Positions 12,135 through 25,009 are shown, counted from the stretch's first letter. The stretch: 64,000 bases of DNA from Macrobrachium rosenbergii (GCF_040412425.1 NC_089753.1:42911413-42975412); one strand, 5' to 3'. Made by a program: numbers and translations. Notes: generated by a model from the letters alone, not told the origin.

Positions 12135-13027
12135 TTTAGAACACCCCTAATGAAATTCTCTTAATACATGACAACGCTTACTTCTAAAACAAATTCAGTA
12201 AGTTTTCCTCTCCAGTTCGTGATTTATCCATTTCTACGTTAATATCTCAGGATAAGACCACTTTCGATGAGTTGTAGTTCCTATGAAATTTGCGAAAGAT
12301 GAAGACAAGCTGTTTAAAGCCGAATATTTACAGGCAAAACAAAACACACTTAGGGCTTCAAGTATTTTACTAAAAGAACTATAAAAAAAAATCAATTGTA
12401 CCCCTTCAGATTCTTTATTCTAACGCAATCCCAAAATAAATTTACCCAGGTACCAAAAAATGACTCCAAAGTCTGAGAGTTTATATAAAAAAATTCAAGA
12501 AAAAACAAAGCTATCAGTGCGGAGCAGTAAGACTTTGTTGATACAAAACATAACACCTGTGAACAACATATCAACAACAATGTTCTCGACAAAGGAACTT
12601 CGTCAGAATTCCTCTGAACGCTGACACCGCAAACACAGTCTGGACTGTCCCTATCTGTGGAGTGCAGTGTGTTCTGTGTATTATCCTCATGTAAATACAG
12701 AAGGTACACAAAAGGTCATGGGGTCATACACCTGCTGACCAAAGGTCGTGGCCTACAGTGCGGACAAGGAGTTAAATTGAATACTGAATTGTCCTGGTAC
12801 ATCCGCGGTTGCCACTGGTTTGTTTGCTCGAACATGACTCCCGAGGAATATTTAAAAAATTGTTGCAGCTCATTTAGAAATAACCACTACTTCGAAATAT
12901 TGCTACTATTTATTTCTGTTGATGTCTGCGGTATTGCAAACGTAGAAAATGTAGATAGAAGAATATTTTTCTAGAAAGTAAGTTTGCAGGTAAATATTAA
13001 AATACTGAAACACACTTCGAACTCTCT
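12135..13027. other. No gene recognised
   Basis: Two ~105-codon frames overlap on opposite strands at 12392-12974. Neither shows a recognisable motif, and I do not support either as a gene. Confidence 0.4.
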
Positions 13028-13032
13028 AAAAC

Positions 13033-13104
<72 letters not shown>

Positions 13105-13195
13105 ATACATATATATATATATATATACATATATATATACATATATATATATATATGTGTACATATATATATATATATGTATACATATGTATATA
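13028..13195. repeat. (CA)n/(TA)n compound microsatellite
   Basis: Short CA run, then TA repeats with interspersed CATA units. Confidence 0.95.
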
Positions 13196-13383
13196 TCAAA
13201 AAAAATTCTTGAAATCATTCTTACAGAACCCATTAAAACGAGACTCATCAATAGGAAAAAGCTTATGTAAAATGATATCAATAGTCTGTTGTACAGGCAC
13301 ATAAGTATATGAAGACGACATCATAGCTTACCATAACAACATCCGAGTCCTGAGCAAAAATAGTATTTTGGAACTCGTATAAA

Positions 13384-14520
13384 TTCTTAAGGCATTAAGA
13401 ATTTTCAGCCAAGGGGGCAAGCATCGGAACTAGACATTTCGCGGGACACCTTTGTTCTTACTCACAAATTGATGGTATGGGCCATGGGCTCTCCACTTGG
13501 ACCCATCTTCGCCGGTATCTTCATGTGCTTGCTGGAAGAGCACGTGCTTGATACTTGTCCCCTTTGTTACCATCCACTATTTTGTAGGCGGTATGTAGAC
13601 GACACGTTTGCACTTTTTAGAAGTCCGTTTGACCCCGAGATGTTTTTAACTTTCATCAGTTCATTTGACCCTAATATCAAATTCACGACTGAACAAGAGA
13701 CTAACAACCAGTTACATTTCTTGGATATTTTAATAACACGATCCTCTCAAGGCTTCGTTACTTCTGTTTTTAGAAAAAAGACATTCACTGGTCTTGGAAC
13801 AAATTCTTTTAGTTTTTGCTCTCTTTATTTTAAGATAAATACCTCATTAACCATGCTTCACCAAGCCTTTGCTTTATCCTCAAGTTGGCAAGCTTTTCAC
13901 AATGAAAACAGGTTCTTGCAAAAATACTTTAACAGCAACTGCTTTTCCACCCACTGATTCTTTAAGCACGTCTCTAAATTTTTAAATAAAATTTTCGTTC
14001 CACTTCATCCTACTCCTCACGTTCCTAAATCGCCTTTCTATTCCAGTCTTCCTTTTATTCACGATACAACCTTTTATAAAGAACTCCAAGCTTTACTATT
14101 CGGCAGTATCCCCGCAGTGAAAATCACAATTATACCCACAAACCCACTGAATATCGGTAGCATTTTCAGCTTTAAAGACCGTTTGGACCCATTAGTGACC
14201 TCGTGTGTTATTTATAAGTTTACTTGTCCTCGATGTAATCGGGGAACCTATACTGGATCGATACATAGGTTACTTAAGGTCCGAATCGAGTCACAGAGCT
14301 GTCAGCTACAGAACTGGCACTAAACTTTCACATCCCAAATTTTCCAACATAAAGGATCATACCGACAAATGCAAATATTCCATTCAGTACAAAGACTTTA
14401 AGGTTTTGAGCAGAGCCTCTTGGACAGTGACTCCAATGATGATAAGTTTTTAACAATTAATGAATCATTGTTTATTAAAAAAAAAACTGGTCCCCTCACA
14501 CAACACTTCTTTCTCTTTCG
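13384..14520 (+). pseudogene. Penelope-like retroelement RT/GIY-YIG relic
   Basis: This is the 3' part of a Penelope-like element. Its product joins a reverse transcriptase to a GIY-YIG endonuclease. An open stretch 13469-13957 shows AMGSPLGPIFA, the catalytic RRYVDDTFALF block and LHFLDILITR, then FRKKTFTGLGTNSF, in the order expected for the family. After one in-frame TGA (13955-13957) the same frame continues to about 14323 with CVIYKFTCPRC and RGTYTGSIHRLLKVR, the GIY-YIG signature. A frame change then leads into AVSYRTGTKLSHPKFSNIKD, the family's downstream block. Near 13470 one extra G breaks the expected QIDG-to-MGSPLG join. The copy has at least two frame changes and one stop, so it is dead. 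Confidence 0.88.
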
Positions 14521-14675
14521 TGAATGGTTGCGTTTTTAGTCAGTCCTTCCTCTGCCTTAACGCACAACGGCTGGCCCTTATTTATATTTTTGGCTAAGTT
14601 TGTTTTACTCTAACCTATATTGTGTGTTTTAATATTTGTCACTTAATTTTATACTACTAATTACGTATTATTACT

Positions 14676-14730
14676 CAGCCCTAGGAGAGCTGTTAATCAG
14701 CTCAGTGGTCTGGTTAAACTAAGGTATACT
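14676..14730 (+). repeat. 3' tail shared between Penelope relic and tRNA-SINE
   Basis: These 55 bp (starting cagccctaggagagctgtta and ending ttaaactaaggtatact) match the reverse complement of 22249-22302 with one mismatch that I can see. At 22.3 kb the sequence is the 3' tail of a tRNA-derived SINE. Here it lies about 150 bp beyond the end of the Penelope-like coding relic and is followed by a T run. Confidence 0.7.
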
Positions 14731-14833
14731 TTTTTTTATCTTGAAAATTATTCCTGCTGGTTGTCTTTCTTGACCTGTTGGTGTGCTTCCCCTGCCTTCA
14801 TTATATCGTTGGGTTTTGAGAAACCTCCCCTGC

Positions 14834-14835
<2 letters not shown>

Positions 14836-14894
<59 letters not shown>

Positions 14895-14918
14895 TGTATA
14901 TATATATACGTATATTAC

Positions 14919-15004
<86 letters not shown>

Positions 15005-15037
15005 CAGTATATATATATATAGTATATATATATACAG

Positions 15038-15133
<96 letters not shown>
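14836..15133. repeat. Long compound (TA)n block
   Basis: About 300 bp of TA repeats with spacers of the type tatacagtata and tatacgtatattacatatg. Confidence 0.95.
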
Positions 15134-15136
<3 letters not shown>

Positions 15137-15632
15137 TATATTATTTGTGTGTGCGTGTGTGTGTAGTGTAATCCTCAAAACTGAAAACACATTCATCGAC
15201 ATTTTCGAACCACCAAGAAAGAGACAAGGCGTCGGTAATGGGCTTGATCATGACAAGAAATTAATTACCTCCAAACAACTGCAAACAACCAATTATATAA
15301 AAAAAGCCGTGGAACCCAAAAAAAGTTGTCTTAGGAAAGCTTACTTTTACATAACCACTGAACATTAATCGTTAAAGATATTACAGAGTTGTTTGAAGAG
15401 TCGTTACGGTGCTTCGACTGTTATTAATTACACGCCGATGCGATATGCGTGACCCCTTTTTATGAGGCAAATAGCAAAGGAAAGGAGTTCGAAGTCAGTC
15501 AACACAATGGCAGGTCAGGAATAATGGCAGACGAGGTCATTCGCAGAAAAAAAGTGTTGCTGAAACACTGTTTAGTAATTTAATTGCGCTCGAAGTTAAG
15601 ATGCAATTATTCACACGGTGGGAAATATCAAG
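15134..15632. other. No feature recognised
   Basis: Short GT run at the left edge, otherwise unique DNA without a supported gene. Confidence 0.4.
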
Positions 15633-15683
15633 CCTCTCTCTCTGTCTGTCTGTGTGTGTCTCTCTCTCTCTAGGTGGTCTGTT

Positions 15684-15748
<65 letters not shown>

Positions 15749-15873
15749 ATGATTAAGTATTACTTTTTCTATACGTGCTATTTAAAAGTCTCTCTCTCTC
15801 TCTCTAGGTGATTCTTTAACTCTCTCTCTCTCTAGGTGATTCTTTAATTATCACCTTTCAATAGGTGATCTTT

Positions 15874-15932
<59 letters not shown>
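15633..15932. repeat. (CT)n runs with repeated taggtgattctttaa spacers
   Basis: CT runs at 15633-15745, 15791-15835 and 15877-15932 are separated by variants of taggtggtctgttaac and taggtgattctttaac. This indicates duplication of run plus spacer. Confidence 0.9.
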
Positions 15933-15936
<4 letters not shown>

Positions 15937-16298
15937 GTGTACAGGTACTTTTGTAGTTTTCCCTTCCTAGGGTAATCACCTTACATCAACAGCACTACTT
16001 ACACAGCACGTTAATATGCACAGAAACATTTCCTGAATATTCATACGCGCACTATATCACCACAAAGACTTGTTTGCATTATCCAAGGCTGTCATTTGTC
16101 CCTAATTTACTTTCAGAAACTGGGGTGGTGGATGCATTATTGAGTAGCAATTAGCGGAGGTCCCTGTGAGAGAAACTTTTGGCCGTTATAATTCATAATA
16201 CTTTTGCCCTACTTAAAGAATACTTCCTAAGTCACAGATTATTCATTGTGTCTGTGACCAAGGGGTTTTTATATATTCAAAGCGTCCGCTGGTAGAAA
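15933..16298. other. No feature recognised
   Basis: Unique DNA, no supported gene. Confidence 0.4.
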
Positions 16299-16601
16299 AA
16301 TAGAATACAGAATTTAGGCCAAAGGCTAAGCGCTGGTACCCATGAGGTTATTCAGCGCTGAAAGGGAAATTGACAGTAAGAAGTTTTGAAATGTGTAACA
16401 GGAGGAAAACCTCGCAGTTGCACAGCGAAACATATGTTGGAGAGGGTGAAAAGTTAGATGGAAGAAAGAGAATATGAACTGAGGTACAGTAAAAGAAATG
16501 AAAGAGGTTCCAGCCAGAGGACAAAGGGACGTTGCAAACACCCTTAAGTAATGCCCACAGCGCATCACATGAGGTGCACTGACAGCACTAACCCCCCCAC
16601 C
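16299..16601 (-). mobile_element. SINE-like family S copy (full)
   Basis: Minus-strand copy of the ~310-bp family described at 10254. The 5' end in element direction is extended by a C/G homopolymer (16586-16606). Confidence 0.85.
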
Positions 16602-17810
16602 CCCCGGCGCCGCCTACAGATGCGTCTGTTGGTTTCACTTCATGTCAATCCGTGACGGATTTTAGTGAAATCTGGATTTTTATTTATCTAGTTATTTATT
16701 TATTAATGGATGCAGCTTCAGGATTCCACATCATCATCTAGCGCAACTCGGACACTAACAACCTAAGGGTAGGCCTGTAAAGCTTACTTTAATGCTGATA
16801 GCTTCCTTATCAAGCAGAAATCTGAAAACAAAACATTCAAAATACCAGGAGAGCATTGTGAAGCTTATAAGTCCTTCTCATGCCTAGCACAAGCAGGAAG
16901 CTTTAGGCAACTTAGGATATCAAAATAGGACCGAGAAGTTGAGCAGGAAACTCATGGGACTCCGGCATACAAGGACTGGGCTGACAAGTTGCGGGTAGTG
17001 CTGCTAAGAGCCTCCTAGTGCATGCAAGAAGCTTCACTGGGAATAACTGACAATCTGGCGTTGCTCAGTTACCAGAAATTGCAGGTTAAAATATTCTGAT
17101 CGTTCACTAGTTTATTTATCTTTATTTTGACTGAGATTTACCAACAAGCTTCGCCCAGAACCAAGTGAAAATTTTGTACTGAATATATGATCGATGTTGG
17201 GAATAACAACAAACCATGTGGAAAATTTCGAACTCCTTCAACCCTGCTACACAAAGCAGCTTAATCTAACAATTACTTTTAAAGGCATCCGCCAGTCTGT
17301 TTTTGAAAGTTGCAAGCCACCACACAGTATCTTTTTTGTGGGTTTTGCAGTCTGGACTGTATTCAAGCTACGACGATACCTTTCACAACAACGTTTACAA
17401 CAATGCCTTTTACAAAAACGTTTACTATAATGCCTTTTACAATATACCATTAGCATCTAGTTCTCCCACTCTGACTTCAACTTCCTCTGAATTTACCACT
17501 AAGTAAGTCATCATTAGGAATTACTTGTAGCCATGTAAATTATAATAATGTACACTGTTTGTAGACTTATGCCCAAGGAGACATACGCATCTCCAAAGGA
17601 TAGATATTTATAGTAATGTCTGTAGAATCTGCGGTGTTCTTCGTTTACAACAAGGCCTCTCTCCCTCTCATCCAAGGACAACAACTGAAATGAACCACAG
17701 ATTCACAAAAGTTACATTTTTCGAAAAAGCCCTGCAGCTAACGATACCTTGTTTTCATCATCCCTTTATTAATTATGATACGGGAAAACCTTTCGACTGA
17801 ATGTGCGTAT

Positions 17811-17811
<1 letters not shown>
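16602..17811. other. No gene recognised
   Basis: Mostly unique DNA. A short direct repeat of ~27 bp occurs at about 17380-17446 (aatgccttttac repeats). The frames crossing it (about 67 codons) have no recognisable motif. Confidence 0.4.

Positions 17812-17877
<66 letters not shown>
17812..17877. repeat. (GA)n microsatellite
   Basis: Uninterrupted GA run of about 66 bp. Confidence 0.95.
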
Positions 17878-17879
<2 letters not shown>

Positions 17880-18214
17880 CGGGGTCACATGAAGTTCGTT
17901 ACTGTTTTCTGTCCACGGGCAACTTGTAACCGACTCACTTGGAGACGAACGATATACAACCACGCGTCGCAGACCGTCGCAAGCGCCAGTGGAGGTAGCT
18001 GCTATAGATCACCTTGTAACTCGTAGTGGTAGCAGTAAGACAAATCGACATTTTTGAAACATTACAGCAGTAACATAAGAGTTTTTACAAGCAAAAAAAT
18101 TTTCATTCAGTGGCACCGGACAGACTTTGGTAAAGACAAAATTTCACAGCAGGAAGGCCATGCGTTTTTAGCAGACGGAGCTTGGTCGAAACCGACAACT
18201 ATTTGCGGCAGCTG

Positions 18215-18570
18215 ACTTCCCAGGCAACAGCTGACAGCTTTCCAGGCAACCACTGACAGCTTTCCAGGCAGTCGCTGACAGCTTTCCAGGCAGCCGCTGA
18301 CGGCTTTCCAGGCAGCCGCTGACGGCTTTCCAGGCAGCCGCTGACAGCTTTCAGCCGCCGACAGTTTTCCAGGCAACAGCTGACAGCTTTCCAGGCAACA
18401 GCTGACAGCTTTCCAGGCAACAGCTGACAGCTTTCCAGGCAACAGCTGACAGCTTTCCAGGCAACAGCTGACAGCTTTCCAGGCAACAGCTGACAGCTTC
18501 CAGGCAACAGCTGGCAGCTTCCAGGTAACAGCTTTCCAAGCAACAGCTAACAGCTTTCCAGGCAACAGCT
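18215..18570. repeat. Minisatellite, 22-bp unit
   Basis: About sixteen units of ggcaacagctgacagctttc plus ca. Variants at the left change acagc to cgctg or ccgctg, and there is one deleted unit near 18350. Because 22 is not a multiple of three, all three frames of one strand stay open with the same motif. These frames are repeat artefacts, not genes. Confidence 0.92.
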
Positions 18571-19313
18571 AAAAGCTCTTAAGGCAGCTTTTCCAGCACC
18601 ACACTACAATCTACAGCAGAAGAAACCCCGCTGAAACAGCACAGTTCGGAACAGAAATGTACATCACAGCGGCAAAAAAGCCTCTGTGAAACTGATTGAC
18701 AGTACCAAGTTATGAAAGAGCCTTTTGATATAATCAAGAGGCTTTTTCAGCAACAAAGCATCTAGCAACATCAAACAGACGAAAACAGCAATAAATCAAC
18801 GAATTCCTATTTTTAACGATATCTTGCGAATCCTGGAAGCCACAGACCTGATGGAGAACTGGTCTAGAAACTTCCTAAATGAAAATATTCATCCTTATCA
18901 CACTGTCGATGGTAACCGCAAGCAGGTAATCCATATCCGTTTGAGGGTGCGTGTGTGCTTTGAGACACAGCTTTCGCTAGATTAGCCACTTTTTTCCAGC
19001 TGGTGTGTGTGTGTGTGTCTTTTTGGAAAAAGAGCCCGTGCATGTAAAACCAGTTTACCCTAGCAACAACAATGGAACAAGCCTTTTTTTTTTAAACTGT
19101 TCTTGCTTATAGTTACTCTGCTGTGTCTTTTTTTTTTTTTTTTAATTCTTGGTGTTGTTTCTTGTTATTCTAGATCTGTGACCGATAGATGCTGAGCGTT
19201 TGTCTTTTAATGGTTGTGTGAAGCCTTATATATCTTGCTTTGTGCTTGGCGACTAAATATTTATATATGTGGCTTTCAAACGCAGTTGAATGTAACTCCG
19301 TAAAACGCACTTT
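18571..19313. other. No gene recognised
   Basis: Unique DNA with T-rich runs near 19090 and 19130. No supported gene. Confidence 0.4.
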
Positions 19314-19560
19314 TGTAGTTTTCAAACCCCTTTTTGTGTTACCATTTCATGCAGCTTCTTTTTTCCAAGAAATCAGCTTAATTTTTATTTATAGTTACCA
19401 GTATCTTTTGGGTCTGGTTTCTAAGCAAGTTGCACATGTATAGTTTCCAAATCCCTTTTGTGTATGATTTCAAGCATCTTCAAGTTTCAAGAGGTCAGCT
19501 TAATTTTGATTTAATAGTTAACAGTATCCTTTGGATCTTGTTTCTAAGAGGAACTACATA
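19314..19560. repeat. Diverged tandem duplication, ~125-bp unit
   Basis: 19314-19440 and 19441-19560 share the ordered phrases gtagttttcaaacccctttt, catgcagcttc / caagcatcttc, aggtcagcttaatttt, ttaacagtatcctttgg and gtttctaag, with clear divergence. Confidence 0.75.
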
Positions 19561-19987
19561 ACAGCCTCCTGAATCTTAAGGAATACGTAAGTATGTCTTT
19601 AATACAGATTATAATGTGCTTCAACTGTGTAGTGTCTGGATGTTACTTGTGCGTGCTTATACCCAACACTGGTTGTGTTATTTTTATCTGCACATTTGTG
19701 TGACTTTTCAAGTTACAAAATGCACTTTGGTCCCTTAATAACACAAAGTGACCAACGGTCTTATTCCTAGGCATTTCTAAAATGGCGTTAGTCCAATAAA
19801 TAAATCTACAAAAATCAAAATTTCGTCCTGAGTAAATAACTTGTTCCTCTCTTTCCCTTCTTTTTGTGATTTTGGCCCTGGGCTAGAAATGGGCACTGGG
19901 TTGTCCCTCTCACTGACCTTCTTACCTTGAAAAAAAGAAACGGTTGTTTCCGTATATAAAGCAACGCTAGATAACCTGTTTGCGAGG
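19561..19987. other. No feature recognised
   Basis: Unique DNA, no supported gene. Confidence 0.4.
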
Positions 19988-20210
19988 GTCCTGGTCGTTT
20001 CGGCCGCGAGTCATTTAGGCCGTAACATCCAAACTGGCAAACGGCCGAAATGGATGTATATAATACTTTGATCCCCGAGGGGCTGGTACTAAAACACGGC
20101 TTCCCATGGAGCTTCTGCCATGTCTTAAGGCCTAAACTTCATATGGCCTAAAGTTGTGACGGCTTAACAGGTTCACGGCCGAAAATAATACGGCCTGAAC
20201 GTCCCGAACT
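19988..20210. mobile_element. Foldback with inverted word arrays and conserved core
   Basis: The left arm holds ggtcgtttcggccg, tttaggccgtaac and acggccgaaatgg. The right arm holds ggcctaaa, ggcctaaagttgtgacgg, cacggccgaaaat and acggcctgaacg, the same words inverted. The centre (about 20070-20100) reads atccccgaggggctggtact then aaaacacggc, which matches the centre of the element at 59390. No coding capacity; class unknown. Confidence 0.55.
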
Positions 20211-20924
20211 CGTTTGCGATTTTATCGCGCACGATAGAAAAACAGAACAACACGCGAAGTTGCGACCACTAGTAATCGCATAGGAATGAAGAAGTTTTAC
20301 GTTCTTGCAGGCAAAAAGACCTATCAGGAAAATACATAGGCTATACAAGCTCCTTTAAACAAAAGCTTTAGCTCCACAGCGCCAGGGAGCATTTTTCTAT
20401 AAACCATTCAGTCAGAGGGAGGCAATATTATCACTACGTTTCTTTTTCACACAGATATTCCGTCACAATTGCAAAGGTCATCGATGCCGAATTCGGTACT
20501 CGAAGGTGTTAAATAAAAATTTAACAGTTCGAACAATTGTGAAATGTCCTTGTTGTATAACTGGCGTACAACTTATACAACTTCTAATTATACCTACACA
20601 AATAGGCGGGTATGCTGACATAACTTTCCCGATTATATCGACAACAGTGGATACGAAAGAATACAGTATACGTTCACTCTTTTATAATCCTAATATTTAC
20701 CTCCTCATTCTGTCAAAATCACGTCAACATATTATCCTTGGAGTTAAGACTTATGACCCAAGTCCATTAGGGCAGTCTATTTCTCCTATATACATTGGTA
20801 AATAAAGTGGCACATAGTCCATATTTACAGTTTTAGGTGCCTGGAAGCGTTCTGGTATGATCATATCACTATGAGTCAAGGAGAAATTTATCAGACATTA
20901 ATAAAACATGAAAATGCCATTTGA

Positions 20925-20927
<3 letters not shown>
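20211..20927. other. No gene recognised
   Basis: A 99-codon frame (20506-20805, +) covers part of this stretch but shows no motif that I recognise and has no supporting splice context. Treat as unannotated. Confidence 0.35.

Positions 20928-21010
<83 letters not shown>
20928..21010. repeat. (CT)n microsatellite
   Basis: Uninterrupted CT run of about 83 bp. Confidence 0.95.
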
Positions 21011-21013
<3 letters not shown>

Positions 21014-21663
21014 GACTGCTGTATTACTATTTGTTTAATGATTTCTGTACCTCCGTCTCTGCCTACAGATATAAGCTTTATCCCCAACTATAATTCTAGG
21101 TCTTCCTTTATCTACTGTAGTTCAAGCTCTGTTTCTCTATATCTTCCTTCCATCTTTAATTATCTCTATCTGCCCTTCCCATTCATTCTACCTTCTAAGA
21201 AAACTGTAGTGACGAGGATCAAGAAAACAGGCAACAAATGTAAACAGAATGAATTACTCGCGGCCTTAGGTGGTAAGTCAAATGAATTCAAAACACATCA
21301 GTAAACTAAAACGATCGAACGCGTCCATTTTAAAACCACCTTCAAACGGCACACGTACAAACGCACAAACCAACGCACAGAAGAAACAAACAGTTTGCAT
21401 AAAGGGCGTAAGATAAATGCTCAAAAGAATCCCATGCGTAGCAACTTAAACTCTTCTTCGAATACGCTGTGGCAATATTTGCTAGATAAATTTCCATGGC
21501 AAGCGTCAATAATCGATTTCCTGTTTTTTGCTTTAGTTGTAAAAGGGACGATCTTTTATCGTCTTTCAATCTTCTTATTCGTCGTTAGTATTGCGTAGGA
21601 AGTTCAACGCCCTCGTAATTCTATGTCTTGAGTTGTATATTGAGAGGTTCACAAGTTTTCATC
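21011..21663. other. No gene recognised
   Basis: Unique DNA. The short frames that run out of the CT tract have no family signature. Confidence 0.4.
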
Positions 21664-21980
21664 CCCGTAGGGGGGTAGCGCCGTCAGTGCTCCTCATGCG
21701 GTACACACTAGGCATTACTTAAGGTTCTTTGCGGCGCCCATTCGGCCCCTAGCTGTAACCCTCTTTCATTCCTTTTATTGCACCTCCGTGCACATTCCCG
21801 TTCTTCCATCTTACTCTCCACCCTCCTAAAAATTGATTCATAGTGCTACTACGAGGTTTTATTCCTGTTACACCTTTCAAACCTTTCTACTGTTAATTTC
21901 CCTTTCAGCTCTGAACGACCTCATAGGTCCCAGCGCTTGACCTTTGTCCTAAATTCTACATTCTATTCCATTCTACATGT
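21664..21980 (+). mobile_element. SINE-like family S copy (full)
   Basis: Plus-strand copy of the ~310-bp family. It starts gtaggggggtagcgccgtca and ends in an attctattccattct-type tail. Confidence 0.87.
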
Positions 21981-22248
21981 TTCAAAGGTTATATTTCTAC
22001 GCGTGAAAGTATTCTTTCTAACGCAGGCCCTAAGTAATTAGAGAAAAAGGGGGGAATGTTATGACAGAAGGCGATAGTATTAGGATGAATGTATAATACC
22101 TCCTTTAATCTCATCATATTCATCACCTAAGCAGACTGATGCTAATGAAGATATTCTAGCAATATTAAGTGCGAGAATACTTTAGTGGAATGCATGGAAA
22201 GATTCCGCAACTGAATGTGCTACTTTGCTCTCAAGTCTAAAAAGTTAA
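21981..22248. other. No feature recognised
   Basis: Unique DNA between two SINE-like insertions. Confidence 0.4.
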
Positions 22249-22500
22249 GTATATCTTAGTTTAACCAGACCACTGAGCTGATTAACAGCTCTCCTAGGGC
22301 TGGCCCGAAGGATTAGACTTATTTTACGTGGCTAAGAACCAACTGGTTACCTAGCAACGGGACCTACAGCTTATTGTGGAATCCGAACCACATTACAGCG
22401 AGAAATGAATTTCTATCACCAGAAATAAATTCCTCTAATTCTTCGTTGGCCGGTCGGAGAACAGAACGCGGGGCCAGCAGAGCTCAAGTCGAAAAGTTAT
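22249..22500 (-). mobile_element. tRNA-derived SINE
   Basis: Read on the minus strand, the element begins near 22500 with a tRNA-like head. Its B-box region, gcgttctgttctcc, resembles the consensus GGTTCGANTCC. A body of ~150 bp follows, then the 3' tail ttaatcagctcagtggtctg plus gttaaactaagatatact. The tail is shared with 14676-14730. The tRNA of origin cannot be named from this copy. Confidence 0.65.
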
Positions 22501-22528
22501 CACTGATATAAGCAACCTGGCATGGCAT

Positions 22529-22815
22529 AGAGAATAGAATTTAGGCCCAAGGCCAAGCGCTGGGACCAATGAGGTCACTCAGCGGAAACTAGGTAGAAAG
22601 GTTTGAAAGGCGTAACAGAAGGAAAACCTCGCAGCTGCACTATGCAACAGTTGATAGGAGTGGGTGGAAAGAAAGATATAAGAACATGAACGGAGGTACT
22701 GTAAAAGGAATGAAAGGGGTTGTAGCTAGGGGTCGAAGGGACGCTGCAAAGAACCTTGAGTAATGCCTACAGTGCACCGAGTGAGGTACACTGACAGCAC
22801 TACCCCCCTACGGGG
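22529..22815 (-). mobile_element. SINE-like family S copy
   Basis: Minus-strand copy, slightly shortened around the tail-proximal part (22580-22600). Confidence 0.85.
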
Positions 22816-23029
22816 ATATGCGACTTGGAGAGCAAAATATCAGAAAGTGGGGGTGTTTAACTTAGTGCGGCAGCTGTTTAAATTAATGGAAGTTAATTAA
22901 CTTGAGCGGAAATTATCCAAGTTACATACATGTGCCCACACCAAGGTCAGGGTACTTGACCTAGATCAAGAGAAGTATCAAGTACACAGAGAGAAGGAGC
23001 AAAAATCTGAAAATCTTGGTTGAACTGAA

Positions 23030-23334
23030 TTGAATATAGAGTTTAGGCCAAAAGTCCAGCACGGGGACCTATGAGGTCATTCAGCGGTAGAAAGGAAATT
23101 GAGAGTAGGTAGGTCTGAAAGATGTAACAGGAGGAAAACCTCGCAGTTGCACTATGAAATAACTGTTATCAGAGGGAGGATAACAAGGTGGAAGACAGAT
23201 AATATGAATGGGGGTACAGTAAAAGAATGAAAGGGGTTGCAGCTAGGGGCCGAAGGGACGCTGCTGCAAAGAACCTTTAGTAATGCCTACAGTGCGCCGC
23301 GTGAGGTGCACTGGCGGCACTAACCCCCTACGGC
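23030..23334 (-). mobile_element. SINE-like family S copy (full)
   Basis: Minus-strand copy lying ~215 bp from the previous one in the same orientation. Confidence 0.85.
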
Positions 23335-24448
23335 GACGAAAATCTTGAAGATCTTTTGCGAATCTTGCAAATGGTTGATGATGAAAATTCAACGTAATAA
23401 AATAACCAAGTGAAAAAAATTGAGACATTTAAAAAGGAAACGTTGCATAACCCTCAGGTAACATGAAGAAAAGGAAGAAAAAAACGACAGAAAAGAGAAA
23501 ATAATGCGTAATAAATTACTAAATCTACTTAAATGTACTGGATAGGTATAATCAGAGAAGTAATACCGATGACAATTACTTGCAATTATCTTCTCATCGT
23601 ACAAGCAACAGAAAACTCGGCATATTTATGGTATAATTACAAACCTATGGAACAGATAATTGAGGATAATTCCACGCCGACGTCAGGGAACGATATGATA
23701 ATTATCATCAACTGCTAATTTTCTCTGTCATCCAGCGACTCCCTGCTTCGTATCGCATGAAACATTATAAGAGTAGTAAGAGTAGCGGGTATGAGAGCGC
23801 ATGCGCCTGTGCGCTCACTTTATGCAAAACAAGCTGTCTAGACAGCTTGAGGCCGTTATGGGTCCTCCCACTGTACGTTGTGATTTTTTGTTATGCCACC
23901 GATAACTTCTGGTCGACGCCATGTTCATTTATTTTCATTATGTCTTATGATGGCATGCCACTGTGTGCTCCTCTCTCTGTGCCATCATAGGATCCTAATG
24001 CTTTCTTCCTGAAGGATCTGTGCGCTAATTAGGGCCCTTCTCCTATACTGGATCCTTTCAATTGTTCCTCTTTATTTCATTCTTCTTAATACAACCTTCT
24101 CCTCCTCCTCCTCCTCCTCCTCCTCCCCCCACCCCTATCCCCTGACTCTTCCTTTCCTCATTCCAAATGTTCATTCTCCTCTGCTTAATGACACAAGCTC
24201 CTAGACACAGAATAATCAAGAAACATGACACAAAGAAGTATACCCTATTGATCTCCTTACCACACAGTGTGCATGTACGCCGTGTGTGTTTGTTTGTTTG
24301 CATATGAGTGTGCAATGGATAATACCTTACCTAAGCACCCTCAGTCCATCGTAGATCTGGGAACGTGTCGGATTACAAGAGCAACCACCGGCTTTCTTCA
24401 ATAAGGAAAAGAAGATTTTATCAGGTGACTTATGTAAATTTGACGTAG

Positions 24449-24450
<2 letters not shown>
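23335..24450. other. No gene recognised
   Basis: Unique DNA with a short (CTC)n run at about 24092-24124. Frames such as 23757-23990 have no recognised domain. Confidence 0.4.
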
Positions 24451-24515
<65 letters not shown>

Positions 24516-24941
24516 CGTGTGTGTGTTGCCACTTACAAAACTCTCGCCATTCGATCAGTTCATTCGGTTTCAGAGAATTTCAGCTGAAATAAGGAATGCC
24601 TAGTTTACCCGAGTTACCTTTTAAGGTCCAGTAATTAGGTTTAAAATGTGCGTGAAGTCGAATATTTGGAATTGCTGCTGACTCTTCTTTCTTTCAGTAT
24701 ATTTTACTAACAAATTAGACCACGATAATCAATGTAATGCCGGATATAATACGAAAATCGGAGAAAAATTCAATACTGCTTGATAAAGCAATTATGAACA
24801 TTAATCGTAAGATCAGCTGAATTTGAGACATTGTAGTACCTGGTTTGGTGAGGCTCAAATACTGTATATCCTTGATACAGACCACAGAAAAAGCAGTGAA
24901 AAATAATCTCATATTCCAGTGACAACATTTATTTATGTATA

Positions 24942-25006
<65 letters not shown>
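24451..25006. repeat. Two (GT)n microsatellites
   Basis: GT runs at 24451-24526 and 24944-25006, separated by ~417 bp of unique DNA without a supported gene. Confidence 0.95.

Positions 25007-25009
<3 letters not shown>

Noticed and set aside
12392..12974. Two overlapping ~105-codon frames on opposite strands
   Set aside because: Neither has a domain or a supporting context. They are likely chance frames.
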